A stretch of 64,000 nt of DNA from Bradyrhizobium embrapense (GTDB lineage Bacteria; Pseudomonadota; Alphaproteobacteria; Rhizobiales; Xanthobacteraceae), in NCBI RefSeq assembly GCF_001189235.2, contig NZ_LFIP02000001.1, forward strand, positions 1,178,001 through 1,242,000. Direction: 5' to 3'. Below are positions 15,587 to 25,376 of the stretch, piece by piece. The first letter of the stretch is position 1. Each line of letters starts with the position of its first letter. The position numbers were made by a program, and so were the translations under genes. The notes beneath the pieces are model-generated. The model saw only the letters and a program-made list of their open reading frames with translations, had not been told where the DNA came from and made no database searches.

Positions 15587-16648
15587 TCAATTCAACCGCA
15601 ACTCCGTGATGTGCCGCGGATCAGGCTTGAGTTCGCCGCGCTCGACGCGCTTGACGATGTCGGTCAGCGCGGCGTTGGCATTGCAAGCGATGCCGAGCTT
15701 CTCGCCCTCGCGCACCACAAGGCCGTTGAGGAATTCGATCTCGGTGCGGCGGCCCTTCTGGATGTCCTGGCCCATCGAGGGGCGCTGTGCCGAAGAGGTG
15801 CGCTTGCTATCCTTGAAGCGTTGCTCGTCGCAGGCGCGCATTGCGGCCTCGTCCCCCTCGCCCGCGCGTGCGATGGTCTCGGGCGGCAGGTGCAGGATCT
15901 CTTCCAGCTGATAGCCGTGCGCCTGGCCGACCCGGATCGCCTCGCTGCCAAGCCGCGTCGAGAAGCGGCGCAACGGCTCGCTTTGCAGCACCTCGCCGCC
16001 TGGGAGGCCCGTGCAGGCCGACAGCCCGTTGCCCATCACGTTGGCGACGAGCTTGGACCAGCGTTCGCCCCAGAGGTTCGAGGTCACCTTGGCGCTGTCG
16101 GAGAAGCCGACCAGGCGGCAAACTTCCTCGGCCCGCGCGGTGATGCGGCCATGCACCTCGCCGGCGCGGAACACGGTGTGGGCTGCGCCGCCCTTGCCGG
16201 CGCCGCGGTGGATGTGGCCGGGCTCGGGCAGGTTGACGGTGATGCTGCTGGCGATGCAGCCGAGCGTCTTGCCCCAGCCGACAATGCCGGCGATCGTCTC
16301 CTCGTTCATGCAGTTCTGCAGCGAGACGACGTAACCGTCCGGCGCCAGATATTGCCGGATCAGCATCGTCGCCCAAGCGGTGTCGTAGGACTTCATGCAG
16401 ACAAAGGCGATGTCGACCGGCTCTTCCTTCGCCAGTTGCTGCGCGTCGGTGACGTGGAGCGCACGCACCGGCACCGAGAACTCGGCAACATCCATCGCGT
16501 GCGTCACGCGGAGGCCGTGCTTGCGCATGTGCTCGACATGCTCGGGCCAGGGATCGATGAAGGTGACGTCCTCACCCGCCTGCACCATATGCGCACCGGC
16601 ATAGCCGCCGACCGCACCCGCGCCGACGATCGCGATCTTCCGACCCAT
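15587..16648 (-). CDS. Ketopantoate reductase family protein (ApbA/PanE-like)
   Basis: A 353-residue NADPH-dependent 2-oxo acid reductase. The Rossmann motif KIAIVGAGAVGGYAGAHM is at the very N-terminus, which fixes the ATG at 16648. MKSYDT and LQNCMNEE (the conserved K and N region) and the C-terminal helical domain with RPSMGQDIQKGRRTEIEFLN are as in PanE. At 353 residues it is somewhat longer than typical PanE (about 300). With no pantothenate genes nearby, it may be a paralogue acting on another substrate. Monocistronic. Confidence 0.85.
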   Translation of the reverse strand: MGRKIAIVGAGAVGGYAGAHMVQAGEDVTFIDPWPEHVEHMRKHGLRVTHAMDVAEFSVPVRALHVTDAQQLAKEEPVDIAFVCMKSYDTAWATMLIRQYLAPDGYVVSLQNCMNEETIAGIVGWGKTLGCIASSITVNLPEPGHIHRGAGKGGAAHTVFRAGEVHGRITARAEEVCRLVGFSDSAKVTSNLWGERWSKLVANVMGNGLSACTGLPGGEVLQSEPLRRFSTRLGSEAIRVGQAHGYQLEEILHLPPETIARAGEGDEAAMRACDEQRFKDSKRTSSAQRPSMGQDIQKGRRTEIEFLNGLVVREGEKLGIACNANAALTDIVKRVERGELKPDPRHITELRLN

Positions 16649-16773
16649 GCTTCCGTCCCCTGCCCTCGACCGAGGCGGGCGCTGGCTGCGTCCGCCCATT
16701 GCCCAGCAGTCTAGGGGATCGGGCCGCCAGGCCAACCGGCCACCTCATGAAAAAAGCGTGCCCTTGCCATGCG

Positions 16774-16805
16774 AAAATCCCCGCAGGCGGCGAGCCCGCG
16801 AGGAT
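16774..16805 (-). terminator. Rho-independent terminator after the small periplasmic protein gene
   Basis: Read on the minus strand: ATCCTCGCGGGC, a short loop, GCCTGCGGGGAT, then TTTTCGC. A 12-bp stem with two wobble pairs, starting 26 bp past the stop at 16832. Confidence 0.6.
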
Positions 16806-16831
16806 CTTCGCACTCTGAAATATCGACGCGA

Positions 16832-17221
16832 TCAGTCGATGATCTTGACGACGCGGCGGGTGCGCGGCTCCACGATCACGCGGCGATCATTGACGACCGC
16901 GTAGCGATATTCGCTGTAGCGCGGCACCGGGCGCAGCACGACGGTGTCGGGCAACGGCTCGCCGACCACGACGCGCTCACGCACCACCACCGAGGGTTCG
17001 TCGCGCGGGATCGACGTGATCACCGCATTGGGAATCTCGAGGCCGGCGCCGACCGCAGCACCAACCGTGCCGCCGACGATCTCGCCGACCGGGCCCGCGA
17101 TCTCGCCACCGGTCCGCGCACCGTTCGCGGCGCCCGCTGCAGTCGTGGACTGTGCGAAGGCCGAACCGGACGCGAGCAGCGACGCAGCGGCGACAAGGGA
17201 AACGGCAAAACGCTTGTTCAT
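16832..17221 (-). CDS. Small periplasmic protein, DUF1236-like
   Basis: A 129-residue exported protein: signal peptide residues 1-23 (MNKRFAVSLVAAASLLASG, cleaved after AFA). The mature part has a Gly/Ala-rich stretch (GGEIAGPVGEIVGGTVGAAVG) split as GGEIAGPVGEIVGG and TVGAAVGAG, resembling glycine-zipper segments, and then a C-terminal module with YRYAVVNDRRVIVEPRTRR, which resembles the DUF1236 pattern found in rhizobial envelope proteins. GGAGGATAAC precedes the ATG at 17221. Function unknown; envelope location is likely. Confidence 0.72.
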   Translation of the reverse strand: MNKRFAVSLVAAASLLASGSAFAQSTTAAGAANGARTGGEIAGPVGEIVGGTVGAAVGAGLEIPNAVITSIPRDEPSVVVRERVVVGEPLPDTVVLRPVPRYSEYRYAVVNDRRVIVEPRTRRVVKIID

Positions 17222-17352
17222 AATGTTATCCTCCTCCGAGTGATGAGACGCCCCTTCAACATCGCAGGGAACGAGACGTTCCAGTTCCGGCACGGCAACT
17301 TGGGCGTAAATTCCAGTTCCGCCGCAACTTGCTTTTGTTCCAATGCAAATGA

Positions 17353-17385
17353 AATGCCGCTCCGGATCAGGTCCGAAGCGGCATT
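17353..17385 (-). terminator. Strong inverted repeat after the NYN gene
   Basis: AATGCCGCTTCGGA, a 5-nt loop and TCCGGAGCGGCATT (minus-strand reading), then TTCATTTG. A 14-bp stem with one wobble, 45 bp past the NYN stop. A hairpin with the same core (GATGCCGCTTCG) lies at 18913-18944. Confidence 0.5.
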
Positions 17386-17430
17386 CATCGTTGGTTCAGA
17401 TTCAAGGGTGGTTCAGCCGCTGCGCGCGGT

Positions 17431-18210
17431 TCATTCCGGCGGTTTTTGATCAGCGCGTCGCCTTGGCGTTCGCCGTCTCGGCGGCGGTGCGGCCACCTGC
17501 TTGATGCGGATTCGCGTCGTCCCGCCCTTGGACTCGATCTCGAACGCATTGGTCCTGCGCACCAGCTCGCTCAGGGTGCGGAAGCCGTACGTCCGCTGAT
17601 CGAAATCGGACGCAAGATTGGCCAGCTGCCGCCCGACTTCGCCAAGCGTCACCCAGCCGTCCTCGCTGGCCATTTGGCCGATCACCTTCTTGAGGATCGG
17701 CGTCGCGGCATCGGGGGGCTGCAACGGCTGGGCACGCACGGCTGCGTCCTGATTGCTGGTCGCGCCGCCGCGCAAATTCTCGGTGTAGACGAACCTGCGG
17801 CAGGCCTGCCGAAAACTCTCCGGCGTCTTCTGCTCGCCGAATCCGAACACGTCGATGCCGTGCTCGCGGATGCGGGCGGCAAGCCGGGTAAAATCGCTGT
17901 CCGACGAGACCAGGCAGAAGCCGTCGAACCGGCCGCTGTGCAGCAGGTCCATGGCGTCGATCACCAGGGTGATGTCGGATGCGTTCTTGCCAGTCGTATA
18001 GGCGAATTGCTGCTGCGGGATGATGGCGTGCTTGGACAGGATGTCGGCCCAGCCCTTGGACCTCGGATTGGAGAAGTCGCCATAGATGCGGCGTACGCTG
18101 GCCTCGCCGATCTTGGCGATCTCCTCGAACAGCCCGTCGGCGATCCTTGCTGATGCATTGTCGGCGTCGATCAGGACCGCCAGACGGGGCGAACGGAGTT
18201 CGGAAGGCAT
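17431..18210 (-). CDS. NYN-domain protein with C-terminal LOTUS/OST-HTH domain (LabA-like)
   Basis: A 259-residue predicted RNA-processing protein. Residues about 10-150 form a PIN-like NYN nuclease fold with acidic metal ligands visible in VLIDADNAS (Asp15, Asp17), DITLVIDAMDLLHSG and VSSDSDFTRLA. Residues about 175-245 match a LOTUS/OST-HTH RNA-binding domain (KKVIGQMASEDGWVTLGEVG, then YGFRTLSELVRR). The tail is Arg/Pro-rich. From family knowledge the pair suggests ribonuclease activity on structured RNA; the target is unknown. It is monocistronic. Confidence 0.86.
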   Translation of the reverse strand: MPSELRSPRLAVLIDADNASARIADGLFEEIAKIGEASVRRIYGDFSNPRSKGWADILSKHAIIPQQQFAYTTGKNASDITLVIDAMDLLHSGRFDGFCLVSSDSDFTRLAARIREHGIDVFGFGEQKTPESFRQACRRFVYTENLRGGATSNQDAAVRAQPLQPPDAATPILKKVIGQMASEDGWVTLGEVGRQLANLASDFDQRTYGFRTLSELVRRTNAFEIESKGGTTRIRIKQVAAPPPRRRTPRRRADQKPPE

Positions 18211-18359
18211 GGTGTCTCTCTGCCGGGATACGATGGATCACGATTCCGCTGACGGCTCCGGAACCGGCGCGGCCGTCGCATCGGAGCACATCGCGCGTCC
18301 CAGGCATAGGGTCGCTGGCATCGCCGGGAGTTTCGCGGCGAATGCACCCTTGGATGTGA

Positions 18360-18767
18360 TCAGATCACCTCGCCCAAATCGATCGCCCGCTTGGCGAACT
18401 CGATGGCCTTCTCGGCGGTGATCGCATCCGCTGTCGTCGTCGCCTCGTCGCGCACCGACGGCGGAGAAGCGATCCGGATCTTCTTGCCGTTCGACCGGCG
18501 GATCGTCGCACGCCAGCGATCGACATCACGCCGGTAGGCATCGATGACAAAATCCCGGTAGGTGACGCCGCTCATCAGCGGCTGAAGGGACGCCGCTTCA
18601 AAGCCGGCCGGCCGGCTTGCGACATCGCGCACCATCTCGACAATCATCTCGACGGCATGCTCGCGCGCAGCACCGGTCGCGTCCCTCAGCAAATAGCTCA
18701 CCGCCGCGCCGATCTGCGCCCTCGCGCGATCGTCGCTCGCAAAATCCGAATCGACCTGAACTGACAT
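18360..18767 (-). CDS. Hypothetical protein
   Basis: A 135-residue soluble, helical protein without signal peptide or recognisable domain. It has a repeated Ala/Glu/Arg helical make-up (AREHAVEMIVEMVRDVA, AITAEKAIEFAKRAIDLG). GGAGGAGG lies about 13 bp before the ATG at 18767, somewhat far but usable. Codon use is as in its neighbours. Function unknown. Confidence 0.6.
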   Translation of the reverse strand: MSVQVDSDFASDDRARAQIGAAVSYLLRDATGAAREHAVEMIVEMVRDVASRPAGFEAASLQPLMSGVTYRDFVIDAYRRDVDRWRATIRRSNGKKIRIASPPSVRDEATTTADAITAEKAIEFAKRAIDLGEVI

Positions 18768-18912
18768 GATGGGGAAAACGCCTCCTCCGGACCCAACACC
18801 GGATACCCCCAGGCGTCCGGCACGTTGCAACCACGAGACCTTTAGTCGGCCCCCCATTAAGGCCGAATTATCGGACAGGCCCCGATTTCTCGGATGCCGT
18901 TAACCGGGCCTT

Positions 18913-18944
18913 GATGCCGCTTCGAAGATGTCCGAAGCGGCATC
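18913..18944 (-). terminator. Inverted repeat after the acyl-CoA synthetase gene
   Basis: GATGCCGCTTCG and CGAAGCGGCATC form a perfect 12-bp stem with an 8-nt loop, 9 bp past the synthetase stop. No T tract, so terminator activity is uncertain. It shares its core with the hairpin at 17353-17385. Confidence 0.45.
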
Positions 18945-18953
18945 GAACGTCGA

Positions 18954-21083
18954 TCAGAGCAATCCCGCGCCGCGCGCCCACTTGTACTTGGCGCCCAGCA
19001 CCTCGACCGGCAGCTCGGTCGAATAGGCATAGGCCGGAATGCCGTTCTGGTAGAGATATTCGGCGGCCTCCTCGACCTCGACGTCGCCGGCGAGCGAGGC
19101 GACGATCGGCTTCACGAAGCCCTTGGCCTCCATCTCCTTCTTCACCTCGACCATGTTGCGCGCGAACACCATCGGCGGCGTCACGATGGTGTGCCAGTAG
19201 CCGAGGATCAGCGCGTGGATGCGCTCATCGGACAGACCGAGCTTCACGGTGTTGACATAGGTGATCGGCGGCTCGCCGCCGGTGATATCCACAGGATTTC
19301 CGGCTGCGCCGAACGGCGGGATGAACTTGCGGAACGCCGCATCGAGGTCCGGCGGCATCTGCATCAACGACAGGCCGTTGTCGACCACGGAGTCCGAGAG
19401 CAGCACGCCGGAACCGCCGGCGCCGGTGATGATCAGGACGTTCTCGCCCTTCGGCGTCGGCAGCACCGGCACGCCGCGGGCGAACTCCAGCAGCTGCCGG
19501 AGCGAACGCGCGCGGATCACGCCGGACTGCTTGAACACGTCCTCGTAGATCTTGTCGTTGCCGGCGAGCGCGCCGGTGTGCGACGACGCCGCCTTGGCGC
19601 CCGCCGACGTACGACCTGCCTTGAGCACGACCACCGGCTTCTTCTTGGAGACGCGCTTGGCGGCCTCCGCGAAGGCACGGCCGTCCTTCAGATCTTCGCA
19701 GTGCTGCGCGATCAAATTGGTGTTGGGGTCCTGCTCGAAGAAGGCGAGCAGATCGTCCTCGTCGATGTCGGACTTGTTGCCGAGGCCAACGATCGCCGAC
19801 ACGCCCATCTTGGCCGAGCGCGAAAAGCCGATGATCGCCATGCCGATGCCGCCCGACTGCGACGACAGGGCGGCGTGGCCCTTGACGTCATAGGCGGTGC
19901 AGAACGTGGCGCAGAGATTGGCCGGTGTATAGTAGAAGCCGTAGATGTTCGGCCCCATCAGGCGGATGTTGTACTTCTTGCCGACCTCGACGATCTCGGC
20001 CTGCAATTCGGGCGCCCCGGCTTCGGCGAAGCCGGAGGGAATCAGCACCGCACCGGGGATTTTCTTCTCGCCGCACTCGACGAGCGCGCCGGCGACGAAC
20101 TTCGCCGGGATCGCGAACACCGCGGTGTCGATCACGCCGGGCACGTCCTTGACGCTCTTGTAGGCCTTGTAGCCGAGAATCTCCGCGGCCTTGGGGTGGA
20201 TCGGATAGATCTCGCCCTTGTAGCCGCCGTTGATGAGGTTCTTCATCACGGAGTTGCCGATCTTGCCGTCCTCGGCCGAGGCGCCGATCACCGCAACGCC
20301 CTTCGGCTGCATGATGCGGTTCATCGCCGCGACGATCTCTTCGGTCGGACGCGGCGCCGGGCGCGGCTTGTAGTCGAAGTCGACGACGATGCGGACGTCG
20401 GCGGCGATCGCGTTCTTGCTGGTGGCGAATACCGGATTGAGGTCGAGCTCGACGATCTCGGGGAAATCGCTGACCAGCTGCGACACCTTGACGATGACGT
20501 CGGCGAGCGCCTCGCGATTGACCGGCTCGCCGCCGCGCACGCCCTTCAGCATCTCATGCGCCTGGATGCCGTCGAGCATCGACAGCGCATCGTCCTTGGT
20601 CGCGGGCGCGAGACGGAAGGTGATGTCCTTGAGGATTTCGACCAGCACACCGCCGAGGCCGAAGGCGACCAGCTTGCCGAACGAGCCGTCGGTGATCGAC
20701 CCGACGATCACCTCGGTGCCGCCGCCCAGCATCTGCTGGACCTGGATGCCCTCGATCTTGGCATCGGCCTTGTACTTCCTGGCGTTGGCCAGAATGGTTT
20801 CGTAGCTCTTCTCGGCGTCCGCGGCGCTCTTGACGCCGACCACCACGCCGCCGGCCTCGGTCTTATGGAGGATGTCGGGCGAGACGATCTTCATCACGAC
20901 CGGGAAGCCCATGTCGGAGGCGATCCGCGCGGCCTCGGCGGCCGACTTGGCAACGCCCTCCTTCGGCACCGGGATGCCGTAGGCGTCGCAGACCACCTTG
21001 CCTTCGGGCGCGGTGAGGCTCGTGCGCTTGTCGGCCCTGACCGCATCGAGAATTTTGCGGACCGCATCCTTCGAATTTGACAT
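18954..21083 (-). CDS. Acetate--CoA ligase family protein (ADP-forming acyl-CoA synthetase)
   Basis: A 709-residue fused enzyme that couples ATP hydrolysis to ADP with acyl-CoA formation (or the reverse). Residues about 1-230 are an ATP-grasp domain (GFPVVMKIVSPDILHKTEAGG), then from about 255 a CoA-binding Rossmann domain (GVAVIGASAEDGKIGN) and the ligase-CoA domains with the phosphohistidine motif ASSHTGALAGNDK. This ATP-grasp-first order is one of the known fused arrangements. It is divergent from the gntR-oxc-frc operon, and each promoter carries a copy of the same operator, so it is probably co-regulated with oxalate breakdown. It might activate oxalate or another acid, or recover ATP from an acyl-CoA; this is inference. 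Confidence 0.87.
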   Translation of the reverse strand: MSNSKDAVRKILDAVRADKRTSLTAPEGKVVCDAYGIPVPKEGVAKSAAEAARIASDMGFPVVMKIVSPDILHKTEAGGVVVGVKSAADAEKSYETILANARKYKADAKIEGIQVQQMLGGGTEVIVGSITDGSFGKLVAFGLGGVLVEILKDITFRLAPATKDDALSMLDGIQAHEMLKGVRGGEPVNREALADVIVKVSQLVSDFPEIVELDLNPVFATSKNAIAADVRIVVDFDYKPRPAPRPTEEIVAAMNRIMQPKGVAVIGASAEDGKIGNSVMKNLINGGYKGEIYPIHPKAAEILGYKAYKSVKDVPGVIDTAVFAIPAKFVAGALVECGEKKIPGAVLIPSGFAEAGAPELQAEIVEVGKKYNIRLMGPNIYGFYYTPANLCATFCTAYDVKGHAALSSQSGGIGMAIIGFSRSAKMGVSAIVGLGNKSDIDEDDLLAFFEQDPNTNLIAQHCEDLKDGRAFAEAAKRVSKKKPVVVLKAGRTSAGAKAASSHTGALAGNDKIYEDVFKQSGVIRARSLRQLLEFARGVPVLPTPKGENVLIITGAGGSGVLLSDSVVDNGLSLMQMPPDLDAAFRKFIPPFGAAGNPVDITGGEPPITYVNTVKLGLSDERIHALILGYWHTIVTPPMVFARNMVEVKKEMEAKGFVKPIVASLAGDVEVEEAAEYLYQNGIPAYAYSTELPVEVLGAKYKWARGAGLL

Positions 21084-21113
21084 TGGCTTCCTCCTGGGAC
21101 AGATTTCGTGGCA

Positions 21114-21127
21114 TTTGGTATGCCAAA
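21114..21127 (-). promoter_or_regulatory. Operator 1 (GntR/FadR-type palindrome) and -35 box of the acyl-CoA synthetase promoter
   Basis: Minus-strand reading TTTGGCATACCAAA, a 14-bp palindrome with one mismatched pair. A TTGACA -35 box lies at 21141-21136, its first base 14 bp before the operator, so the bound regulator would cover the -10 region. It fits the published FadR-subfamily consensus TNGTA-N0/1-TACNA except for one T to C. Confidence 0.7.
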
Positions 21128-21195
21128 AACGTAATTGTCAAGGTCGGCCAATGGCTAAAAATACCGAAAAATATGGGTAGCTTGACATTCTGGTA

Positions 21196-21209
21196 TTTGG
21201 CATGCCAAA
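21196..21209 (+). promoter_or_regulatory. Operator 2 (perfect palindrome) in the gntR-oxc-frc promoter
   Basis: TTTGGCATGCCAAA is a perfect 14-bp palindrome. A TTGACA box at 21182-21187 precedes it by the same 14-bp offset as at operator 1. The two operators are centred 82 bp apart in the divergent spacer, so each promoter has its own site, allowing repression of both and autoregulation. Confidence 0.72.
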
Positions 21210-21264
21210 AATCTAAGGTAATTTCTTCTGCTAAGAAGACGTCTCCAAGAGGAGGAGACGAGTC

Positions 21265-21996
21265 GTGCCAGAACCGAAACAGACCAAGGCGTCGCCCATC
21301 ATGGCTGACACAGATATCGCCATCGTCCGGATCGCCCCGGAGACGAGCTTCAAGAACAAGGCCTATGAGGCCTTGAAGGAAGCGATTCTGAAGATGGACA
21401 TCTACGCGACGCCGGAGCCCGTGATGCTCGACGAGCGCGCATTGTCCGAGCGCCTCGGCGTCAGCCGCACGCCGATCCGCGAAGCGATCGCGATGCTCGA
21501 GCAGGACGGCTTCGTGAAGACCGTGCCGCGCCGCGGCATCGTCGTGGTCCGCCGCACCAAGGCGGAAATCGTCGACATGATCCGCGCCTGGGCGGCGCTG
21601 GAGAGCATGGCGGCGCGCCTGATCACGACCACCGCGCGCAAGAAGGACATCTCGGCGCTGCGCGACTTCTTCAAGGACTTCAGCGACGACCGCCTGCCGC
21701 AGGATCACGTCGAGGAATATTCCAAGGCCAACATCGCCTTCCACCAGGCGCTGATCTCGCTGTCGGAATCGCCTGTTCTGGTCGACCTCACCAACGACCT
21801 GCTGCTGCATGTGCGCGGCTATCGCCAGCTCACGATCGGCCGCAAGGACCGCACCGCGACTTCGTTGCCCGAGCATCTCGGGATCATCGAGGCGCTGGAG
21901 GCGCGCGACACCGAGCTCGCCGAAAAGCGCGCGCGCGATCACACACTCGGCCTTGCCGCCTATGTCGAGGCGCATGGCCAGGAACTGTTCACTTAA
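21265..21996 (+). CDS. GntR-family transcriptional regulator, FCD (FadR) subfamily
   Basis: A 243-residue regulator at the head of the oxc-frc operon. Residues about 30-95 are the winged HTH ([37 protein letters not shown]), and about 105-235 the helical FCD effector domain, with the metal/ligand-type residues in the [15 protein letters not shown] and [15 protein letters not shown] helices (Asp/His pattern). The GTG at 21265 is used because AGGAGGAGACGA precedes it; ATG 21301 is an alternative. It is probably the oxalate (or oxalyl-/formyl-CoA) sensor that binds the six palindromes in this region. That assignment rests on proximity and operator type. Confidence 0.9.
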   Translation: MPEPKQTKASPIMADTDIAIVRIAPETSFKNKAYEALKEAILKMDIYATPEPVMLDERALSERLGVSRTPIREAIAMLEQDGFVKTVPRRGIVVVRRTKAEIVDMIRAWAALESMAARLITTTARKKDISALRDFFKDFSDDRLPQDHVEEYSKANIAFHQALISLSESPVLVDLTNDLLLHVRGYRQLTIGRKDRTATSLPEHLGIIEALEARDTELAEKRARDHTLGLAAYVEAHGQELFT

Positions 21997-22049
21997 CCAC
22001 CCGCTTCAGACGACAACAGATCGTCCGAACAAGAACGATCAGGGAGACG

Positions 22050-23789
22050 ATGCCGATGCTGAATACCGCTACGAAGTCCGAGGCACCGGGCACCGAGCAA
22101 GAGCTGACTGATGGCTTCCACCTCGTCATCGACGCGCTCAAGCTCAACGGCATCGACACCGTCTACGGTGTGCCGGGTATCCCGATCACGGATCTGGGCC
22201 GCATGGCCCAGGCGGCGGGCATTCGCGTGCTCTCGTTCCGCCACGAGCAGAATGCCGGCTATGCCGCTTCGATCGCAGGCTTCCTGACCAAGCGTCCCGG
22301 CGTTTGCCTCACGGTTTCGGCGCCCGGCTTCCTCAACGGCCTCACTGCGCTGGCGCATGCCACCACCAACTGCTTCCCGATGATCCTGATCTCGGGCTCG
22401 TCCGAGCGCGAGATCGTCGACCTGCAGCAGGGCGACTATGAGGAGATGGACCAGCTCGCGATCGCCAAGCCGCTCTGCAAGGCGGCATTCCGCGTGCTGC
22501 ACGCCCAGGACATCGGCATCGGCCTTGCGCGCGCGATCCGCGCCGCGGTGTCGGGCCGTCCGGGCGGCGTCTATCTCGATCTGCCGGCCAAGCTGTTCGG
22601 CCAGGTCATGGACGCGGCGGCCGGCCAGAAATCGCTGGTCAAGGTGATCGACGCGGCGCCGGAGCACATCCCTGCCCCGTCATCCGTCAAGCGCGCGCTT
22701 GATGTCCTGAAGAACGCAAAGCGTCCGCTGATCATCCTCGGCAAGGGCGCGGCTTATGCGCAGGCCGACGAGGCGATCAAGAATTTCGTCGAGAAGAGCG
22801 GCGTGCCGTTCCTGCCGATGAGCATGGCCAAGGGCCTGTTGCCCGATCTGCATCCGCAATGCGCGGGTGCTGCGCGCTCGACGGTGCTGAAGGAAGCCGA
22901 CGTCGTGATGCTGATCGGCGCCCGCCTCAACTGGCTGCTCTCGCACGGCAAGGGCAAGACCTGGGGTGAAGCCCCGAAGAAGTTCATCCAGGTCGACATC
23001 GAGCCGAAGGAGATGGATTCCAACGTCGAGATCGTGGCCCCCGTGGTCGGCGACATCGGCTCCTGCGTGTCCGCCTTCCTCGACGCCATGGGCGCCAACT
23101 GGTCGGCCGCACCGAGCGATTGGCTCGCGACCGTCGCCAAGAAGCGCGACGACAACGTCGCCAAGATGGCGCCGAAGCTGATGAGCAATGCGTCGCCGAT
23201 GGATTATCACGGGGCGCTCGGCGCGCTGCGCACGATCATCGCCGAACGTCCTGACACCATCTTCGTCAACGAAGGCGCCAACACGCTCGATCTCGCCCGC
23301 GGCGTCGTCGACATGCACAAGCCGCGCAAGCGGCTCGACGTCGGCACCTGGGGCGTGATGGGCATCGGCATGGGCTACTCGATCGCGGCTGCGGTCGAGA
23401 CCGGCCTGCCCGTGCTCGCAGTCGAAGGCGACAGCGCGTTCGGCTTCTCGGGCATGGAGGTCGAGACCATCTGCCGCTACAAGCTGCCGATCTGCGTCGT
23501 GATCTTCAACAATGACGGCATCTATCGCGGCACCGACGTCAACAGCGCCGGCGACGATCCGGCGACTACCGTGTTCGTCAAGGGCTCGCGCTACGACAAG
23601 ATGATGGAAGCCTTCGGCGGCGTCGGCGTCAACGCCACCTCGCCGGACGAGCTGAAGCGCGCGGTCAATGCGGCGCTGGATTCCGGCAAGCCGACCTTGA
23701 TCAACGCGGTGATCGATCCGGCAGCGGGCTCGGAGAGCGGCCGCATCGGCAACCTCAATCCTCAGAGCGTTCTGCAGAAGAAGAAGTAA
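22050..23789 (+). CDS. oxc: Oxalyl-CoA decarboxylase
   Basis: A 579-residue thiamine-diphosphate enzyme converting oxalyl-CoA to formyl-CoA and CO2 in the cytosol. The PYR domain has [16 protein letters not shown] and the catalytic Glu66 in [12 protein letters not shown]; the PP domain has the TPP motif [17 protein letters not shown] ending in [12 protein letters not shown]. Both the IPITDLGR and SERE stretches are characteristic of Oxc rather than acetolactate synthase. The length is about that of known Oxc (about 570). AGGGAGACG precedes the ATG. It lies 53 bp after gntR and 62 bp before frc, in one operon. Confidence 0.96.
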   Translation: MPMLNTATKSEAPGTEQELTDGFHLVIDALKLNGIDTVYGVPGIPITDLGRMAQAAGIRVLSFRHEQNAGYAASIAGFLTKRPGVCLTVSAPGFLNGLTALAHATTNCFPMILISGSSEREIVDLQQGDYEEMDQLAIAKPLCKAAFRVLHAQDIGIGLARAIRAAVSGRPGGVYLDLPAKLFGQVMDAAAGQKSLVKVIDAAPEHIPAPSSVKRALDVLKNAKRPLIILGKGAAYAQADEAIKNFVEKSGVPFLPMSMAKGLLPDLHPQCAGAARSTVLKEADVVMLIGARLNWLLSHGKGKTWGEAPKKFIQVDIEPKEMDSNVEIVAPVVGDIGSCVSAFLDAMGANWSAAPSDWLATVAKKRDDNVAKMAPKLMSNASPMDYHGALGALRTIIAERPDTIFVNEGANTLDLARGVVDMHKPRKRLDVGTWGVMGIGMGYSIAAAVETGLPVLAVEGDSAFGFSGMEVETICRYKLPICVVIFNNDGIYRGTDVNSAGDDPATTVFVKGSRYDKMMEAFGGVGVNATSPDELKRAVNAALDSGKPTLINAVIDPAAGSESGRIGNLNPQSVLQKKK

Positions 23790-23851
23790 CCCCCTAATCC
23801 CCATCACTCCCTGCGGGTGCAGGGGCAGACCAGAGTACGGAGCAAAATATT

Positions 23852-25129
23852 ATGACCAAGGCGCTCAAGGGCGTTCGCATTCTCGATTTCACCCACGTCC
23901 AGTCGGGTCCGACCTGCACGCAACTGCTGGCCTGGTTCGGCGCCGACGTGATCAAGGTCGAGCGTCCCGGCGTCGGCGACATCACCCGTGGCCAGTTGCA
24001 GGACATCCCGAACGTGGACAGCCTGTATTTCACCATGCTGAACCACAACAAGCGCTCGATCACGCTCGACACCAAGAATCCGAAGGGCAAGGAAGTGTTG
24101 ACCGCGCTGATCAAGCAGTGCGACGTGCTGGTCGAGAATTTCGGCCCCGGCGTGCTCGATCGCATGGGCTTTTCCTGGGAGAAGATCCACGCCATCAACC
24201 CGAGGATGATCGTCGCCTCGATCAAGGGTTTCGGCCCCGGCCCGTATGAGGATTGCAAGGTCTACGAGAACGTTGCGCAGTGCACCGGCGGCGCCGCCTC
24301 GACCACCGGCTTCCGCGACGGCCTGCCGCTGGTCACCGGCGCGCAGATCGGCGACAGCGGCACCGGCTTGCACCTCGCGCTCGGCATCGTCACCGCGCTT
24401 TACCAGCGCACCCATTCGGGCAAGGGCCAGCGCGTCACCGCGGCGATGCAGGACGGCGTGCTCAACCTCGCCCGCGTCAAGCTGCGCGACCAGCAGCGCC
24501 TCGCCCACGGCCCGCTCAAGGAATACAGCCAGTTCGGCGAAGGCATTCCGTTCGGCGATGCCGTGCCGCGCGCCGGCAACGATTCCGGCGGCGGCCAGCC
24601 CGGCCGCATCCTGAAGTGCAAGGGCTGGGAAACCGACCCGAACGCCTACATCTACTTCATCACCCAGGCCCCGGTCTGGGAGAAGATCTGCGACGTGATC
24701 GGCGAGCCGACCTGGAAGACCGATCCCAACTACGCCAAGCCGGCGGCCCGCCTGCCGCGGCTGAACGAGATCTTCGCCCGCATCGAGCAGTGGACGATGA
24801 CCAAGACCAAGTTCGAGGCGATGGAGATCCTCAACAAGGACGACATCCCCTGCGGCCCGATCCTGTCGATGAAGGAGATCGCGGAAGACCAGTCGCTGCG
24901 CGCGACCGGCACCGTGGTCGAGGTCGATCACCCGACCCGCGGCAAGTACATCTCGGTCGGCAACCCGATCAAGCTGTCGGATTCGCCGAGCGACGTTCAG
25001 CGTTCGCCGCTGCTCGGCGAGCACACCGACGAGATCCTGCGCGAGGTGCTCGGTTTCTCCGATCACCAGGTCGCCGAGATCCACGACTCCGGCGCCCTCG
25101 ACCCGCCGCGCAAGCAGGCGGCCGAGTAA
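23852..25129 (+). CDS. frc: Formyl-CoA:oxalate CoA-transferase
   Basis: A 425-residue class III CoA-transferase that moves CoA from formyl-CoA to oxalate, releasing formate and making the substrate of Oxc. The opening [20 protein letters not shown] and [10 protein letters not shown] are the family signature. The catalytic aspartate is Asp168 ([16 protein letters not shown]), and the Gly-rich active-site loop is [10 protein letters not shown]. The length fits the Oxalobacter enzyme (about 428). It is the last gene of the gntR-oxc-frc operon and is followed by a clear terminator. Confidence 0.96.
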   Translation: MTKALKGVRILDFTHVQSGPTCTQLLAWFGADVIKVERPGVGDITRGQLQDIPNVDSLYFTMLNHNKRSITLDTKNPKGKEVLTALIKQCDVLVENFGPGVLDRMGFSWEKIHAINPRMIVASIKGFGPGPYEDCKVYENVAQCTGGAASTTGFRDGLPLVTGAQIGDSGTGLHLALGIVTALYQRTHSGKGQRVTAAMQDGVLNLARVKLRDQQRLAHGPLKEYSQFGEGIPFGDAVPRAGNDSGGGQPGRILKCKGWETDPNAYIYFITQAPVWEKICDVIGEPTWKTDPNYAKPAARLPRLNEIFARIEQWTMTKTKFEAMEILNKDDIPCGPILSMKEIAEDQSLRATGTVVEVDHPTRGKYISVGNPIKLSDSPSDVQRSPLLGEHTDEILREVLGFSDHQVAEIHDSGALDPPRKQAAE

Positions 25130-25153
25130 GGGCAGCCCTCAAGCAACACCATG

Positions 25154-25184
25154 AATGGCCGCGGGCAACCGCGGCCATTTTTCG
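25154..25184 (+). terminator. Rho-independent terminator of the oxc-frc operon
   Basis: AATGGCCGCGG, loop GCAA, CCGCGGCCATT, then TTTCGTTT. An 11-bp perfect stem beginning 25 bp after the frc stop. Confidence 0.88.
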
Positions 25185-25376
25185 TTTACTTGAAGGAAAC
25201 GCCGCGGGGATCGGACACCAATATCGCCGTCGGCTGCAGACATCGATGAAATGGACGGCCCCGTCCGCGAGGGGCCGGAAGCCCGATCTATAGTCCCGCT
25301 TGGAGTTGGAACATTCCCAATAACATCCGGGTTCTAAAGACACCAAGCGAAGAAACCGCTGCGAGCGCGAAGGACG

